Below, piece after piece: positions 9,622 to 20,049 of a stretch of DNA of 64,000 nt (its first letter is position 1; each line of letters opens with the position of its first letter). This DNA is from Leptobrachium leishanense (Eukaryota > Chordata > Amphibia > Anura > Megophryidae), in the NCBI GenBank assembly GCA_009667805.1, contig CM019066.1:310001-374000 (forward strand), in the 5' to 3' direction. The position numbers and the translations under genes are program-made. The notes under the pieces are model-generated. The model did not search any database, was not told the DNA's origin, and saw only the letters and a program-made list of their open reading frames with translations.

Positions 9622-11331
9622 GTGTCCCCCTACATTGGCCCAGAGCCTCAGCGGTGGCTGTCGCAGGCTGCTCGGCCGGCCTCCAGGCTTAGGCGAGCCC
9701 CCGGCTCGGCTGGGCCTGTAGGCCCAAGCCAAGCCGGGGGCTCGCCTGAGCCTGGAGGCCGGCCGAGCAGCCTGCGACAGCCGGAGGACAGTCACCGCTG
9801 GAGCTCAGGGCTAATGTAGGTGAGTATGTGCTCTCCACACCCACCCTGCTTACTCGGCCGGTATCCAAGCTTAGGCGAGCCCCCGGCTTGGGCCTAGAGG
9901 CCCAGCAGAGCCGGGGACTCGCCTGAGCATGGAGGCCGGTCGAGTTGCATGCTCGGCCGTCCTCCAGGCTCAGGTGAGTCCCTGGCTCGGCTGGGCCTCT
10001 AGGCCCAAGCCAAGCGGGGGCTCGCCTGAGCCTGGATGCCGACCAAGCTTAGGCGAGCCCCCGGCTTGGCGTGGGCCTAGAGGCCCTTCCGAGCCGGGGA
10101 CTCGCCTGAGCCTGGAGGACGCCCGAGCATGCAACTCGACCGGCCTCCATGCTCAGGCGAGTCCCCGGCTCGGCAGGGCCTCTAGGCCCAAGCCGGGGGC
10201 TCGCCTAAGCTTGGATACCGGCCGAGCAAGCAGGGTGTGTGTGTGTGTGTGTGTAGAGCACATACTCACCTACATCGGCCTCGAGTCCTCCACCGGTTCC
10301 ACACATACTCACCGACATCGGCCCTTAGCTCCTCCAGCGATGGCGGTCCCGCTTGCAGCATCCTCTCTCCGTTGCTCGCCAGGATGACGTCACGAAAGCC
10401 TTTGACCCCCCGGGGTCAAAGGCTTTCGTGACGTCATTCCGGCGAGCAACGGAGAGAGAGAGGATGCTGCAAGCGGGACCGCCATCGCTGGAGGAGCTAA
10501 AGGCCGATGTCGGTGAGTATGTGTTAGGCAACATCGGCCCTGAGCTCCAGCGGTGACCTCCTCCGGCCGAGCAGGCTGCTCGGCCGGCCTCTACGCTTAG
10601 GCGAGTCCCCGGCTCGGCTGGGCCTGTAGGCCCAAGCCAAGCTGGGGGCTCGCCTAAGCCTAGAGGCCCACCGAGCAGCCAGCGGCAGCTGGAGGAGGTC
10701 TCCGCTGGAGCTCAGGGACGATTTTGGGGTGTATTTTTTGGGAACTTCGGCCCCGATCCTCCAGCGGTGACCTTCTCCGGCTTCCGCTGGCTGCTCGGCG
10801 GGCCTCTAGGCTTAGGCGAGTCCCCGGCTCAGCTGGGCCTGTAGGCCCAAACCGAGCCGGGGGCTCGCCTAAGCCTAGAGGGCCGCCGAGCAGCCAGCGG
10901 CAGCCGGAGGAGGTCTCCGCTGGAGCTCAGGGCCGATTTTGGGGTGTGTTTGTTTGGGAACTTCGGCCCCGATCCTCCAGCGGTGACCACCTCCGGCTGC
11001 CGCTGGGTGCTCGGCGGGCCTCTAGGCTTAGGCGAGCCCCCGGCTGTAGGCCCAAACCGAGCCGGGGGCTCGCCTAAGCCTAGAGGCCCGCCGAGCAGCC
11101 AGCGGCAGCCGGAGGAGGTCACCGCTGGAGCTCAGGGCCGATTTAGGGGAGTATGTTTTTGGAACTTCGGCCCCGATCCTCCAGCGGTGACCACCTCCGG
11201 CTGCCGCTGGGTGCTCGGCGGGCCTCTAGGCTTAGGCGAGTCCCCGGCTCGGCTGGGCCTGGGGGGCTCGCCTAAGCCTAGAGGCCCGCCGGCAGCCGGA
11301 GGACGGTCACCGCTGGAGGATCGGGGCATCT
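9622..11331. repeat. array of nested foldbacks
   Basis: Successive inverted units of roughly 170-270 bp lie head to tail. Each has an inner GGCGAGCCCCCGGCTCGG and CCGGGGGCTCGCCT pair around a GGGCCTGTAGGCCC centre, and outer arms ending near TCACCGCTGGAGCTCAGGGC. A GT run lies at about 10234-10253. The 117-179 codon frames here are low-complexity and not believed to be genes. Confidence 0.88.
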
Positions 11332-11425
11332 GGCCGTTAGAACACACAGGTAGCTGCGCGCGGCTCGTGCCGTTTTTTTTTTTTCACGCGGCCGGCACGC
11401 GCAGCTACCTGTGTGTTCTAACGGC
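11332..11425. repeat. 94-bp inverted repeat near Helitron 5' end
   Basis: GGCCGTTAGAACACACAGG at the left pairs with CCTGTGTGTTCTAACGGCC at the right around a T-rich loop. A counterpart with TTTAAACAAACGGGTAGC arms lies at about 43074-43170, also just inside a Helitron 5' end, so it is a conserved part of the family. Confidence 0.88.
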
Positions 11426-11504
11426 CGCTTTCAAATGTCCGTCGCGCATGCGCAGTAGGGTTTTGGCGACGGACAGTTTTTAGCTTATCCTTTTATAGTA
11501 TAGA

Positions 11505-12137
11505 TGCTTGAAATAAATATGTAACACATGGAGTATAAATAATAATGTGATACAGATTGTAGTAAAGTTTTTGGATGCTCTTCTCTTCGGTCACTATCCT
11601 GCTCCCGATCATTTTGCTCCTTCAGATTTTGCTTTGGGGAAGCTGGTTCAATCCTCAGAGGGAGTGAGCAGCATGGCACCAGTGATCTGTGGCTTGTGGA
11701 ATGGAGGATGTACCTCCCTCTGCCCTGGGCAGTTTCTGCCGCAGCCCCCAGCAAGAGAGCATGTCCGCAGCCTGCCTACAGACAGGAGCAATACTGCAAG
11801 AGTAATTGCTCCCCATGGGCCTAGGAGAGGCATGGAAAGTTGGAGAATGAGGTAGGATCAGGGTGGGGTCACCTCATGGCACCCTATTTAAACCCCAGCC
11901 ACTGAAGTGAGGGTGCTCGGTAGTGTTGTTCCATTTTGCACCCATCTAGTATTCCTTAATTGATCCTCTGGATATATCTGATCTTTGTTACCTATTATAA
12001 CCACTAAAGAACCTTTGCTGCCTGGACCGACCTCTCTGCTTCCCTAAGACCACTCTTTGAACTGGATCATGATTAACCCTTATCAGGATAGCGAGACAAA
12101 GATATTAAGGGATTCTGTTGCATTTGTAGACCCGATT
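11505..12137 (+). other. unassigned, LTR-like promoter region
   Basis: No coding domain is visible. CACCCTATTTAAACCCC at about 11879 resembles the core promoter of a retrotransposon LTR, and the downstream pyrimidine-rich stretch could be its R-U5. With no matching second copy in the window this stays tentative. The stretch ends at the TA target of the second Tc1 element and resumes at 14073. Confidence 0.25.
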
Positions 12138-12763
12138 TACAGTTGTGTTCAAAATTATTCAACCCCCAATGCTGTAAAGGGTTTTAGGGAATTTAGTGAC
12201 ATTTTTAATTGTATTCAGAATGAAATCCTACAAGGACTTTTTAAAGAACCATATGCAACTAAAATGACATCAATTGGTTTTGTAAAACAGTAGTAAATGT
12301 TTATTTTGTGAATTCTTCATTGACACAATTATTCAACCCCTTAAAGACTACCACTCTGAAGAACAGAGGTTCATTCAAGTGTTTTCAATCAGGTATTGAA
12401 AACACCTGTGGATGTCACGGAGCAGCAATAAAGCATAATAAGCACCAATTAGGCAGCTTTAAAATGACTGTGATACTCAGCTCCTTCTAGACATTATAAT
12501 AACCGGCAATTAGTGATAGGGAGAAAAGAGTCAAACTTATCTTTTAAGATGAAATGCTGAGGAGGTTCCCTGGAGATGGTCCAATACTCCACACATAGAC
12601 AGGAAAAGAAAATTGGAAGACCTCAGCGTCTGAAATGAATCCCCGTTGGTCTATTCAAATGGATCACGGGTGTTGGAATCGCCAAAATTGACAAGAAGAT
12701 GGGTGTAGGATATTCCAAAATAAATAAATAAAAAGATGAATAAAATAGCATAACATGCACAAA

Positions 12764-12803
12764 GTCCAACGCGTTTCGTCTATGAATAGACTTTTTCAAG
12801 GGC
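12764..12803 (-). ncRNA. hammerhead-like fold, degenerate
   Basis: On the minus strand a GTCTA/TAGAC stem is followed by GAAAC, two bases and GTT, echoing stem II, the GAAA core and the cleavage-side strand of hammerhead ribozymes. The CUGANGA box is degraded to a TTGAAAA-like string and GUC is GUU. If related to the motifs at 23131 and 63512, it is probably inactive. Confidence 0.25.
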
Positions 12804-12818
12804 AATACATTTACTGGT

Positions 12819-13854
12819 GTGGTTACAAACATGGTGAAGTCAAGAGAATGGTCCAGGAAGACAAGAGAAGAGGTGATTACTCTTCACAGGAAGGGCAATG
12901 GCTATAAGAAGATTGCAAAGATGTTAAACATACCAAGAGAGACCATAGGAAGCATCATTCGCAAATTCAAGGCAAAGGGCACTGTTGAAACGCTACCTGG
13001 TCGTGGCAGAAAGAAGATGCTGACTTCGACTGCTGTGGGCTACCTGAAGCGTAGAGTGGAGAAAAGTCCCCGTGTGACTGCTGAGGAACTGAGAAAAGAA
13101 TTGTCAGATGTGGGTACTGAAGTTTCAGCTCAGATAATACGGCGCACACTGCGTAATGAAGACCTCCATGCCAGAACTCCCAGGCTCACCCTCTTGCTGT
13201 CTCCAAAGAATAAGAAGAGTCGACTGCAGTATGCCAAAAGTCATGTGGACAAACCACAGAAGTTTTGGGATACTGTTCTGTGGACTGATGAAACAAAATT
13301 AGAACTGTTTGGGCCCATGGATCAACGCTATGTTTGGAGGAGGAAGAACAAGGCCTATGAAGAAAAGAACACCTTGCCTACTGTGAAGCATGGCGGGGGG
13401 GTCAATCATGCTTTGGGGCTGTTTTGCTTCTGCAGGTACAGGATAGCTTCAGCGTGTGCAAAGTACCACGAATTCTCTTCAGTACCAGGAGGTATTGGAT
13501 GACAATGTGATGCAGTCCGTCACAAACCTGAGGCTTGGGAGACGTTGGACCTTTCAACAGGACAATGATCCCAAGCATACCTCCAAGTCCACTAGAGTAT
13601 GGTTGCAGATTAAAGGCTGGAACATTTTGGAGTGGCCATCGCAATCACCTGACTTAAATCCGATTGAGAACCTCTGGTGGGACTTAAAGAAAGCAGTTGC
13701 AGTGTGCAAGCCTAAGAATGTGACTGAACTGGAGGCTTTTGCCCATGACGAATGGGCGAAGATACCCGTAGATCGCTGCAAGACACTTGTGTCAAGCTAT
13801 GCTTCACGTTTAAAAGCTGTTATAACTGTAAAAGGATGTTGTACTAAGTACTAA
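12819..13854 (+). pseudogene. Tc1-like transposase with frameshift and stop
   Basis: The first frame (12819-13502) encodes the helix-turn-helix DNA-binding half, a basic GRGRKK stretch at residues 61-66 and the first catalytic Asp157 (WTDETK). A seven-G run at 13395-13401 shifts the frame, and an in-frame TAG follows at 13444-13446. The rest (13456-13854) has the second Asp (QQDNDPKH) and the Glu (SPDLNPIEN) and ends at a normal C terminus. Unlike the 5549 copy all three catalytic residues survive, but no continuous protein can be made. Confidence 0.92.
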
Positions 13855-14301
13855 GATTGACTGTCACTTGGGGGTTGAATAAAACTGATAATGATGTGAG
13901 CACAGAAAAGACATTTGTGGTTATTTCATTATAAATGTTATGTTATATTTGTCTGACCTACACGTGCCTCTTTGATTTAATTGTAAGCAAGATGACTGAA
14001 TGATCAAAATCAATGTCAAACTGGCCAAAACACTCAATTTCAGTGGGGGTTGAATAATTTTGAACACAACTGTAGATACAGCTCGAGCGAGAGAGATGAA
14101 TAAAAGACACTGAAACAAGTTTTCTTTAATCAGGCATCTTTCTCTTTTCTTATGTAGTATACGTGATGTAGATAGATTCTCAGATTACCAGCCAATAGAC
14201 AGTTTCAACGTCATAGTTCAACCCACAACATATATCATGTATAATTAATTCTGACGAGACAAAGAAAATAAACTTTGTTTCTATAGTCTGCCCCATACAT
14301 A

Positions 14302-15211
14302 CAGGGTTATTCAAAGAGAATCAAAAAGTCACCGCACGTTTGGTGACCTCTTGTTCTCTTCAATTCAGTGTGATTTGGCAATCCCATTTCGGCGACCCTG
14401 CGGTGTATTCAACAAGCACCACAGGGTCGTCATAGCGCAGGGAAAAGCCGCCGCAAACCCACCGAACACTCACCGCAAAACCCGGCGAAGGCACACCGAA
14501 ACCCACAAAAACATCTGGATTAACCCCGCCGAACATGCCGTAGAAACCCGAGCAGGAGCAGATCACAGCGCAGAGCAGCCACCGGAAAAAGCCGACACCG
14601 CAGACGAATGGAGTGAGGAAAAAAAAACCAGTATACTTGAATGTTTGAAAAGTGAAACGCTGTTTGCAAAGAAACTACAGAATGAAAATGTCTGAAATTT
14701 ACAGATAGAATCCAATGAATAATAATAAAAAGGTCTGTTACAAAAAAAAGAAAAAAACGATTTAAAAAAAAAGAATTTATTTTTGCAAAAAAATCCTGAA
14801 AAATGCCTAAAAGATCCTAAAAAATCTATAAATAAATAGACTTTTTACTGCAGAATATTACAATAAACTGTTTATTAGATATTGAATTAAAACAGGAATA
14901 TTTTTAACAATGAAGCCTATGGGATTCGCCTGAATAGACCTGTCAAATGAAACCACTGAACAGCAGGGCAATTCGGCAACTTTTCACTGCTGGTTTTTGT
15001 TCTCTGAATAGACAAAGTATTGCTTCTCTATGGGGATTTCACTGCCATTGAACAGGCACCGAACAGGCACCGTATGTGCAGGTAATTCGCCAAGATTTGG
15101 CGAACTGCCTGCTGTCTGGATAGCCGAATGGCCAGGAAAGGTAACATATGCTGAATTTCACTGTTCAGGTTACCTTTTCGCCCACAATTCGTATCTCTTT
15201 GAATAACCCTG
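14302..15211. mobile_element. MITE, CAGGGTTATTC termini
   Basis: Termini CAGGGTTATTCAAAGAGAAT and TCTTTGAATAACCCTG are inverted. Flanks ATA and ATA suggest a 3-bp duplication. The interior is ~910 bp without a credible frame and is colinear with the element at 15471: both have ACGAAACCCACAAAAACAT-like and CTGCAGAATATTA-like stretches. Probably a non-autonomous DNA transposon; superfamily not determined. Confidence 0.8.
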
Positions 15212-15393
15212 ATAGTTTTTGCGCTCTTTTCTTAGTCTGTCTAGTAACGGTAAAATGAGAACGAAACAGGATATCTGCTTCCAATTAAAATTATTTTTGG
15301 CTAGCTTCGAGAGTAAATGTGACTAGAAAGATTTTAAAGGATTTTCAAACTAAGGGGCATACTGACTAATATATGCATTTGAATCACAATATA
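15212..15393. other. spacer between MITEs
   Basis: About 180 bases without a recognised repeat or frame. It probably belongs to the older sequence, perhaps Penelope-like, that the surrounding MITEs invaded. Confidence 0.25.
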
Positions 15394-15470
15394 CACTATA
15401 TTGCCAAAAGTATTCGCTCACCTGCCTTGACTCGCATATGGATGGGTGAGCGAATACTTTTGGCAATATA
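15394..15470. mobile_element. 77-bp Tc1-type MITE
   Basis: ATATTGCCAAAAGTATTCGC and GCGAATACTTTTGGCAATAT form a near-complete hairpin preceded by TA. The terminus resembles known fish and frog Tc1 ends. The next MITE begins immediately after its right arm. Confidence 0.75.
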
Positions 15471-16356
15471 CAGGGTAATTCAAAGTGATTCGAAAAGTCA
15501 CCCCCACGTTCGGTGACTTTTCGTTCTCTTCAATTTGTTTCCTTTTGCCGATCCCATTTTGGTGACCCTACAGTATATTCAGCAAGCACCACAGGGTCCC
15601 CGAATTGCAGGGAAAGCTACCGCAAACCCGACGAAAACTAACCGAACAACCCGGCGAATGCATGCCGAAAACCCGCAAAAACATCTGGATTAACCCGTCG
15701 AAGATGCCGGAAAAACCCGAGCAGGAGCTGATCACAGGCAGCGAAGCCGCCGGAAAAAGCCGACACCGCAGAAGAGTGAAGTGAATAAATTAAAAAAACA
15801 GTTTGCATGAATGATTGAAAAGTGAAACACTGTTTGCAAAGAAACTACTGAGCAAAAATGTCTGAAATTTACATATGAGGTCCAGGGAATGATAATAAAA
15901 AGGGCTGTTACAGAAAAAATAAGTAAAGTTAAAAAAAATCCAGAAAAATGCTTGAAATATCCTAAAAAAAACTATAGATAAAGAGACTCTTTACTGCAGA
16001 ATTTTATAATGAATGGTTTATTAGATATTGAATTAAAATGGGAATATTTTTAACATTGAAGCCTATGGGATTCTCCTGAATAAACTTGCCGAATTAAACC
16101 ACCGAATGACACGGCAATTCGGGAACCTTTCACTGCTGGTTTGTGTTCTCTGAATAGCCGAAGCAGTGCTTTTTCACGGGGTTTTCACTGCCCTCGAACA
16201 GGCACCGAACAGGCTCCTTATGTTCAGGCAATTCGCCAGGATTTGGCAAATTGCCTGCTCTCTGGATAACCGAATGGCCAAGAAAGGTAACCGAACGCGG
16301 ATTTTCCGCGTTCGGTTACCTTTCTCAAGCAATTCGGAGCTCTTTGAATTACCCTG
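15471..16356. mobile_element. MITE, CAGGGTAATTC termini
   Basis: Second copy of the family at 14302 with termini CAGGGTAATTCAAAG and CTTTGAATTACCCTG. It sits directly against the small Tc1-type MITE, so it may have inserted at or in its end. A perfect internal hairpin near 16285-16325 (AAAGGTAACCGAACGCGGAT with its complement) lies close to the right end. Confidence 0.8.
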
Positions 16357-16893
16357 ATTCATACAGGAAATAAAAAGATAATTATTTCTTTTTCTCTCTT
16401 CTGCCTAACAATTTAGCTTTTTAGGATCTCGGACTACACCTCCATCGTCCCTAACGATGAACAATTAGTTTCAGAATGGCAAACAGCCTTCAACGAGTGT
16501 TCTTTTAAAATGATCCAGTCATTGATTGAGTATCAGAAACGAACACTACATAAATTAGAAACCGAAATTGTAAAGGTGGAACAACTTATTATTGAGACTA
16601 ATGTTCCAAATGTGGCTCAAGAAAAATATGCCAGTTTGAAAGATAATGTTAAAAAAGTTGATGATATCGTTTCAAAACCTAAAGTGGATAAATTTAAAAG
16701 AGATCAACAGGATTATGTAGAAGGGAATAATGTTTTTTTGTCCAAAAATACTTTTAAACATCCTGTATATCAGAACCATTTTCCTGGAAAAAAGAACCAA
16801 ACATATTCTAAAATCCTTCCAAAACAAACCCCCTAATGCCCAAAAAAGAGACAGAAAGGGTAGTTTTCATAAAAAAAGATTTAGGGTAGAACA
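16357..16893 (+). pseudogene. Penelope-like element, N-terminal protein region
   Basis: The frame (from about 16436; longest stretch 16510-16836) encodes a Lys/Glu-rich, coiled-coil-like segment with a KFKRDQQDY motif, the kind of sequence that precedes the reverse transcriptase in vertebrate Penelope-like elements. It breaks near 16836 and runs into the assembly gap. The reverse transcriptase resumes at 20050, beyond an inserted Gypsy element. Assignment is from pattern recognition and from colinearity with the downstream part. Confidence 0.6.
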
Positions 16894-16894
16894 A

Positions 16895-16994
16895 NNNNNN
16901 NNNNNNNNNNNNNNNNNNNNNNNNNNNNNNNNNNNNNNNNNNNNNNNNNNNNNNNNNNNNNNNNNNNNNNNNNNNNNNNNNNNNNNNNNNNNNN
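16895..16994. other. assembly gap, 100 N
   Basis: Exactly 100 undetermined bases, the usual placeholder for a gap of unknown size. It hides the 5' LTR, gag and most of the reverse transcriptase of the Gypsy element that continues at 16995, and the insertion junction in the Penelope-like element. Confidence 0.99.
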
Positions 16995-18136
16995 ATTGAA
17001 AACTATTGGAGGCTGGATTGTATTGTAAACTAGAAAAATGTTTATTCGACATAGAAACAGTGCATTTCCTTGGTTACATAATAACCCCTGAGGGTTTTCA
17101 AATGGATCCTAAAAAACTCTCAGCTATCCTTGACTGGCCTCTACCCCAAGGGCTTAAAGCCATCCAGAGGTTTCTGGGGTTTACTAATTACTATCGGAGA
17201 TTCATTAAAGACTTTTCAGCCTTGGTAGCTCCCCTCACGGCTATGACAAAGAAAGGGGTGGGAAATCAGAAATGGACACCTCAAGCCAGTCAAGCCTTTG
17301 AGGCACTTAAACAAGCATTCACTACTGCCCCTGTTCTCCGACATCCAGATCCGGCTCTGCCTTTCCAAGTAGAAGTTGACGCCTCCGAACTAGGTCTTGG
17401 TGCAGTCTTGTCCCAAAGGGAGGCACCCGACAAACCCTTGCATCCAGGCGGCTTCTATTCCCGGAAATTGTCCCCGGCAGAGAGGAACTATGATATCGGA
17501 AATAGAGAGTTGTTAGCAGTCATCTCGGCCTTGGCAGAATGGAGATACTTATTGGAGGGGTCTAGGGACCCCATCGTTATCATAACCGATCATAAGAATC
17601 TCACGTACATTGGAGATGCTAAACGTTTAAATTCCAGACAAGCGAGATGGTCATTGTTTCTTTCAAGTTTTAATTTCGTGCTTACCTATAGACCTGGGTC
17701 CAGAAACATTAAAGCAGACGCATTATCGAGACAGTATGAATCTTACGAACATAATATCCAAGATCAGCATCCCATTGTACCCCAGGAAAGGATTATAGCC
17801 TCTACCACGATTAGTGTCTCCTCTCCTCTGGTGAAAAGGTTGCAGACCGTCCAGGGTGCAGTTCCTGGAGGGAAACCTCCCGCGAAACTCTTTGTACCTG
17901 AGAACGAAAGAGAGGAAGTACTAAACATTTATCATGACAATAAAACCTCTGGGCATATGGGTATCACCAAAACAGTGTCTAGTATCCGTAAACTCCTCTG
18001 GTGGCCCACGTTGCGCCGAGACGTTAAAGATTACATAGCTGTGTGCGAGGTGTGCACAAGACATAAAAGTCCCAAAACAGCACCTATTGGTTTACTCCAG
18101 TCTTTGCCGATCCCGAACGACCATGGTCGCATTTAG
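16995..18136 (+). pseudogene. Gypsy pol: RT thumb, RNase H, integrase zinc domain
   Basis: The frame starts in the gap and carries the end of the reverse transcriptase (CLFDIETVHFLGYII), the connection region (FLGFTNYYRRFI) and RNase H with VEVDASELGLGAVLSQ, an early Glu (GNRELLAV) and TDHKNL. The LADALSR-like end is KADALSRQ. The integrase HHCC zinc domain is intact (GHMGITKT, CEVCTRHK). A one-base shift near 18110 ends this frame just before the integrase core, which continues at 18139. The family is a chromodomain Gypsy related to, but distinct from, the element at 2146. Confidence 0.92.
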
Positions 18137-18138
18137 CT

Positions 18139-19358
18139 ATGGATTTCATAGTAGACTTACCTGAGTCAAGAGGGAATACAGTAATACTTACGGTCATTGA
18201 TCGATTCTCCAAGATGGGTCACTATGTTCCTCTTCGGAAACTACCTTCGGCAGCCGAACTGGTGCCCATTTTCATTACTAACGTGGTCCGCATACACGGT
18301 ATTCCTCTTGGGATTGTCTCTGATAGGGGGACCCAATTCGTCTCCAGATTCTGGAAAGGGTTTTGTAAGAATGTGGGGATAGACTTATCCTTCTCTTCGG
18401 CCTATCACCCCCAGACTAACGGAGCAGCAGAACGAGCCAATCAAAATATAGAGAAATATCTCAGGTGCTTTATATCAGAACAACAAGATAACTGGTCAGA
18501 CCTGCTACCATGGGCAGAATATGCTTTGAACAGTGCAGTGAGTGAATCCACAGGACATTCCCCTTTCTTCACTGTTTATGGTTTTGATCCTCCCGTGCTC
18601 CCCGCTACGTTTCCTGATACCACGATTCCTGCTTTGGATGAGCATTTGGCATCATTGAAAGAGACTTGGGGGAGAGTCAAACAGGCACTGGAAGAGAGTA
18701 GTACCATCCAGAAAACCAAGGCCGACAGACACAGGAGGCAGGCACTCGTGTATCAAGTTGGGGACAGGGTTTGGCTTTCTTCACGGAATATCAAGCTCTT
18801 AGTGCCCTCCATGAAACTGGCACCCAGATACATAGGCCCCTATAGGATCCTGCGGCGACTCAATCCGGTCTCCTATGCTTTGGCATTGCCCCCCATATCA
18901 GGATACACAATGTGTTCCATGTGAGCCTTTTGAAGCCACTGTTGTGTAATCGGTACACCAAGGTCCGTGCTCCCCCTCCTCCTGTCTCTGTGGAGGGCGA
19001 GGAAGAGTTTGAGGTTGAAGCCATCCTGGACGCCAGGATGTCTAGGGGGGTCCTACAGTACTTGGTCGACTGGGTGGGCTACGGTCCGGAGGATCGTTCT
19101 TGGCTCCCGGCTACTGAGGTCCATGCTCCTCGGTTAGTGAGGGCCTTCTATTTGGCTCATCCCCGTGCCCCTGGGGTCGTCCAGTGGCTGCCCGTTGAGG
19201 GGGGGTTCTGTCAAGATATGCCCCCGTTCCGGCGGCGCCTGGCAGCAGCTTCCTCGCTGCTCGCTGACCAGGGCCGAGTGATATCGCAGCCAGTTTCCAC
19301 ACACGTGGGACGCCGGGGGGCGGGGCCTGGCGCGCTGACGCAGACCCGCCGGGTTTAA
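18139..19358 (+). pseudogene. Gypsy integrase core and chromodomain
   Basis: Continuation of the preceding frame after a one-base shift. The DDE core shows Asp in MDFIVDLP, Asp in VSDRGTQF and Glu in NGAAERANQ. A GPY-like LAPRYIGPYR follows. A second shift near 18900 moves the reading to the frame 18912-19358, with the FHVSLLKP hinge and a chromodomain (FEVEAILDARMSRG, LQYLVDWVGYG). The last part reads through the polypurine tract into the LTR at 19209, as in the element at 2146. Chromodomains of this group are thought to steer integration to modified histones. Confidence 0.92.
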
Positions 19359-20049
19359 AGCCCAGCCTCACAGAGTCGCCGGTGCCCTGACGTGGTATTC
19401 ACTTCCCGCAGAGCTCTTGTGTATTTTGGCTATTTTCTGTGTCTGACCTTGCTTCTGACTTTAATCATTCTGTGTATGACCCCTGGCATTGGCGCACGAA
19501 CCATTCTGTGTATGACCCCTGGCATTGGCGAACGAACCATTCTGTGTATGACCCCTGGCATTGGCGAACGAACCATTCTGTGTATGACCCCTGGCATTGG
19601 CGAACGAACCATTCTGTGTATGACCCCTGGCATTGGCGAACGAACCATTCTGTGTATGACCCCTGGCATTGGCGAGCGAACCATTCTGTGTATGACCCCT
19701 GGCATTGGCGAACAAACCATTCTGTGTATGACCCCTGGCATTGGCGAACGAACCACCCTGTGCATAACCCCTGGTATTGGCATTAACTCTTCTCACGGTT
19801 CTGCTCTTAACTTTGGTACCGAGGTCAGTCTGTGTGGCACCCTAAGCACACATCAGACTACCCCTTATATTACTAAGGTCCTAGGGAGAACGTATACTCT
19901 ATTCTGTACATCTGTCTGGTGTTTACCCTTTTTTGTATATTGTCTGGTTAATTATCTGTCTAGTTGTGCCGACCATTCAAGGATCGGAAGGTTAGAAATC
20001 GGTCTACGTATAGGGACCACTATTCTGGTATTCAGGGGGAATCGTGACA
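19209..20049 (+). mobile_element. Gypsy 3' LTR
   Basis: Starts TGTCAAGATATGCCC after a GAGGGGGGG polypurine tract and ends GGAATCGTGACA, where Penelope-like sequence resumes. A GGGTTTAAAGCCC core at about 19349 could be the promoter. The middle holds the 36-bp array. The 5' LTR is not visible, being in or beyond the gap, so the target duplication cannot be checked. Confidence 0.8.
19465..19783 (+). repeat. 36-bp tandem array in Gypsy LTR
   Basis: About nine copies of a 36-bp unit containing CCATTCTGTGTATGACCCC and TGGCATTGGCGAACGAA. Since 36 is divisible by three, five frames stay open through it; these are not genes. The first and last copies are the most diverged, usual for a growing array. 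Confidence 0.97.

Larger units (their letters stand above)
8222..11504 (-). mobile_element. non-autonomous Helitron carrying minisatellite and foldbacks
   Basis: On the minus strand the element starts TCTATACTATAAAAGG after a host A (11505) and ends CTAG before a host T (8221), the A^T insertion expected of Helitrons. A hairpin CTGCCCTCTGGGCAG lies nine bases inside the CTAG end. There is no Rep/helicase frame, so movement would depend on another copy. Contents from the 3' side: a 19-bp minisatellite, an array of ~200-bp foldbacks and a final 94-bp inverted repeat near the 5' end. Two related pieces occur at 40763-41829 and 41945-43257. Confidence 0.85.
12140..14072 (+). mobile_element. second Tc1-like transposon
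   Basis: Termini CAGTTGTGTTCAAAATTATT and its reverse complement are flanked by TA (12138-12139 and 14073-14074). Inner copies of ATTATTCAACCCC at about 12328 and GGGGGTTGAATAA at about 13869 give an IR/DR arrangement. The interval 12490-12818 before the transposase is longer than usual and appears to hold a nested repeat with a GACGAAACGCGTTGG core. The family differs from the element at 5549. Confidence 0.93.

Noticed and set aside
9529..11483. Plus-strand frames through the foldback array
   Set aside because: Palindromes give similar Arg/Pro/Gly-rich frames on both strands; no conserved domain is present.
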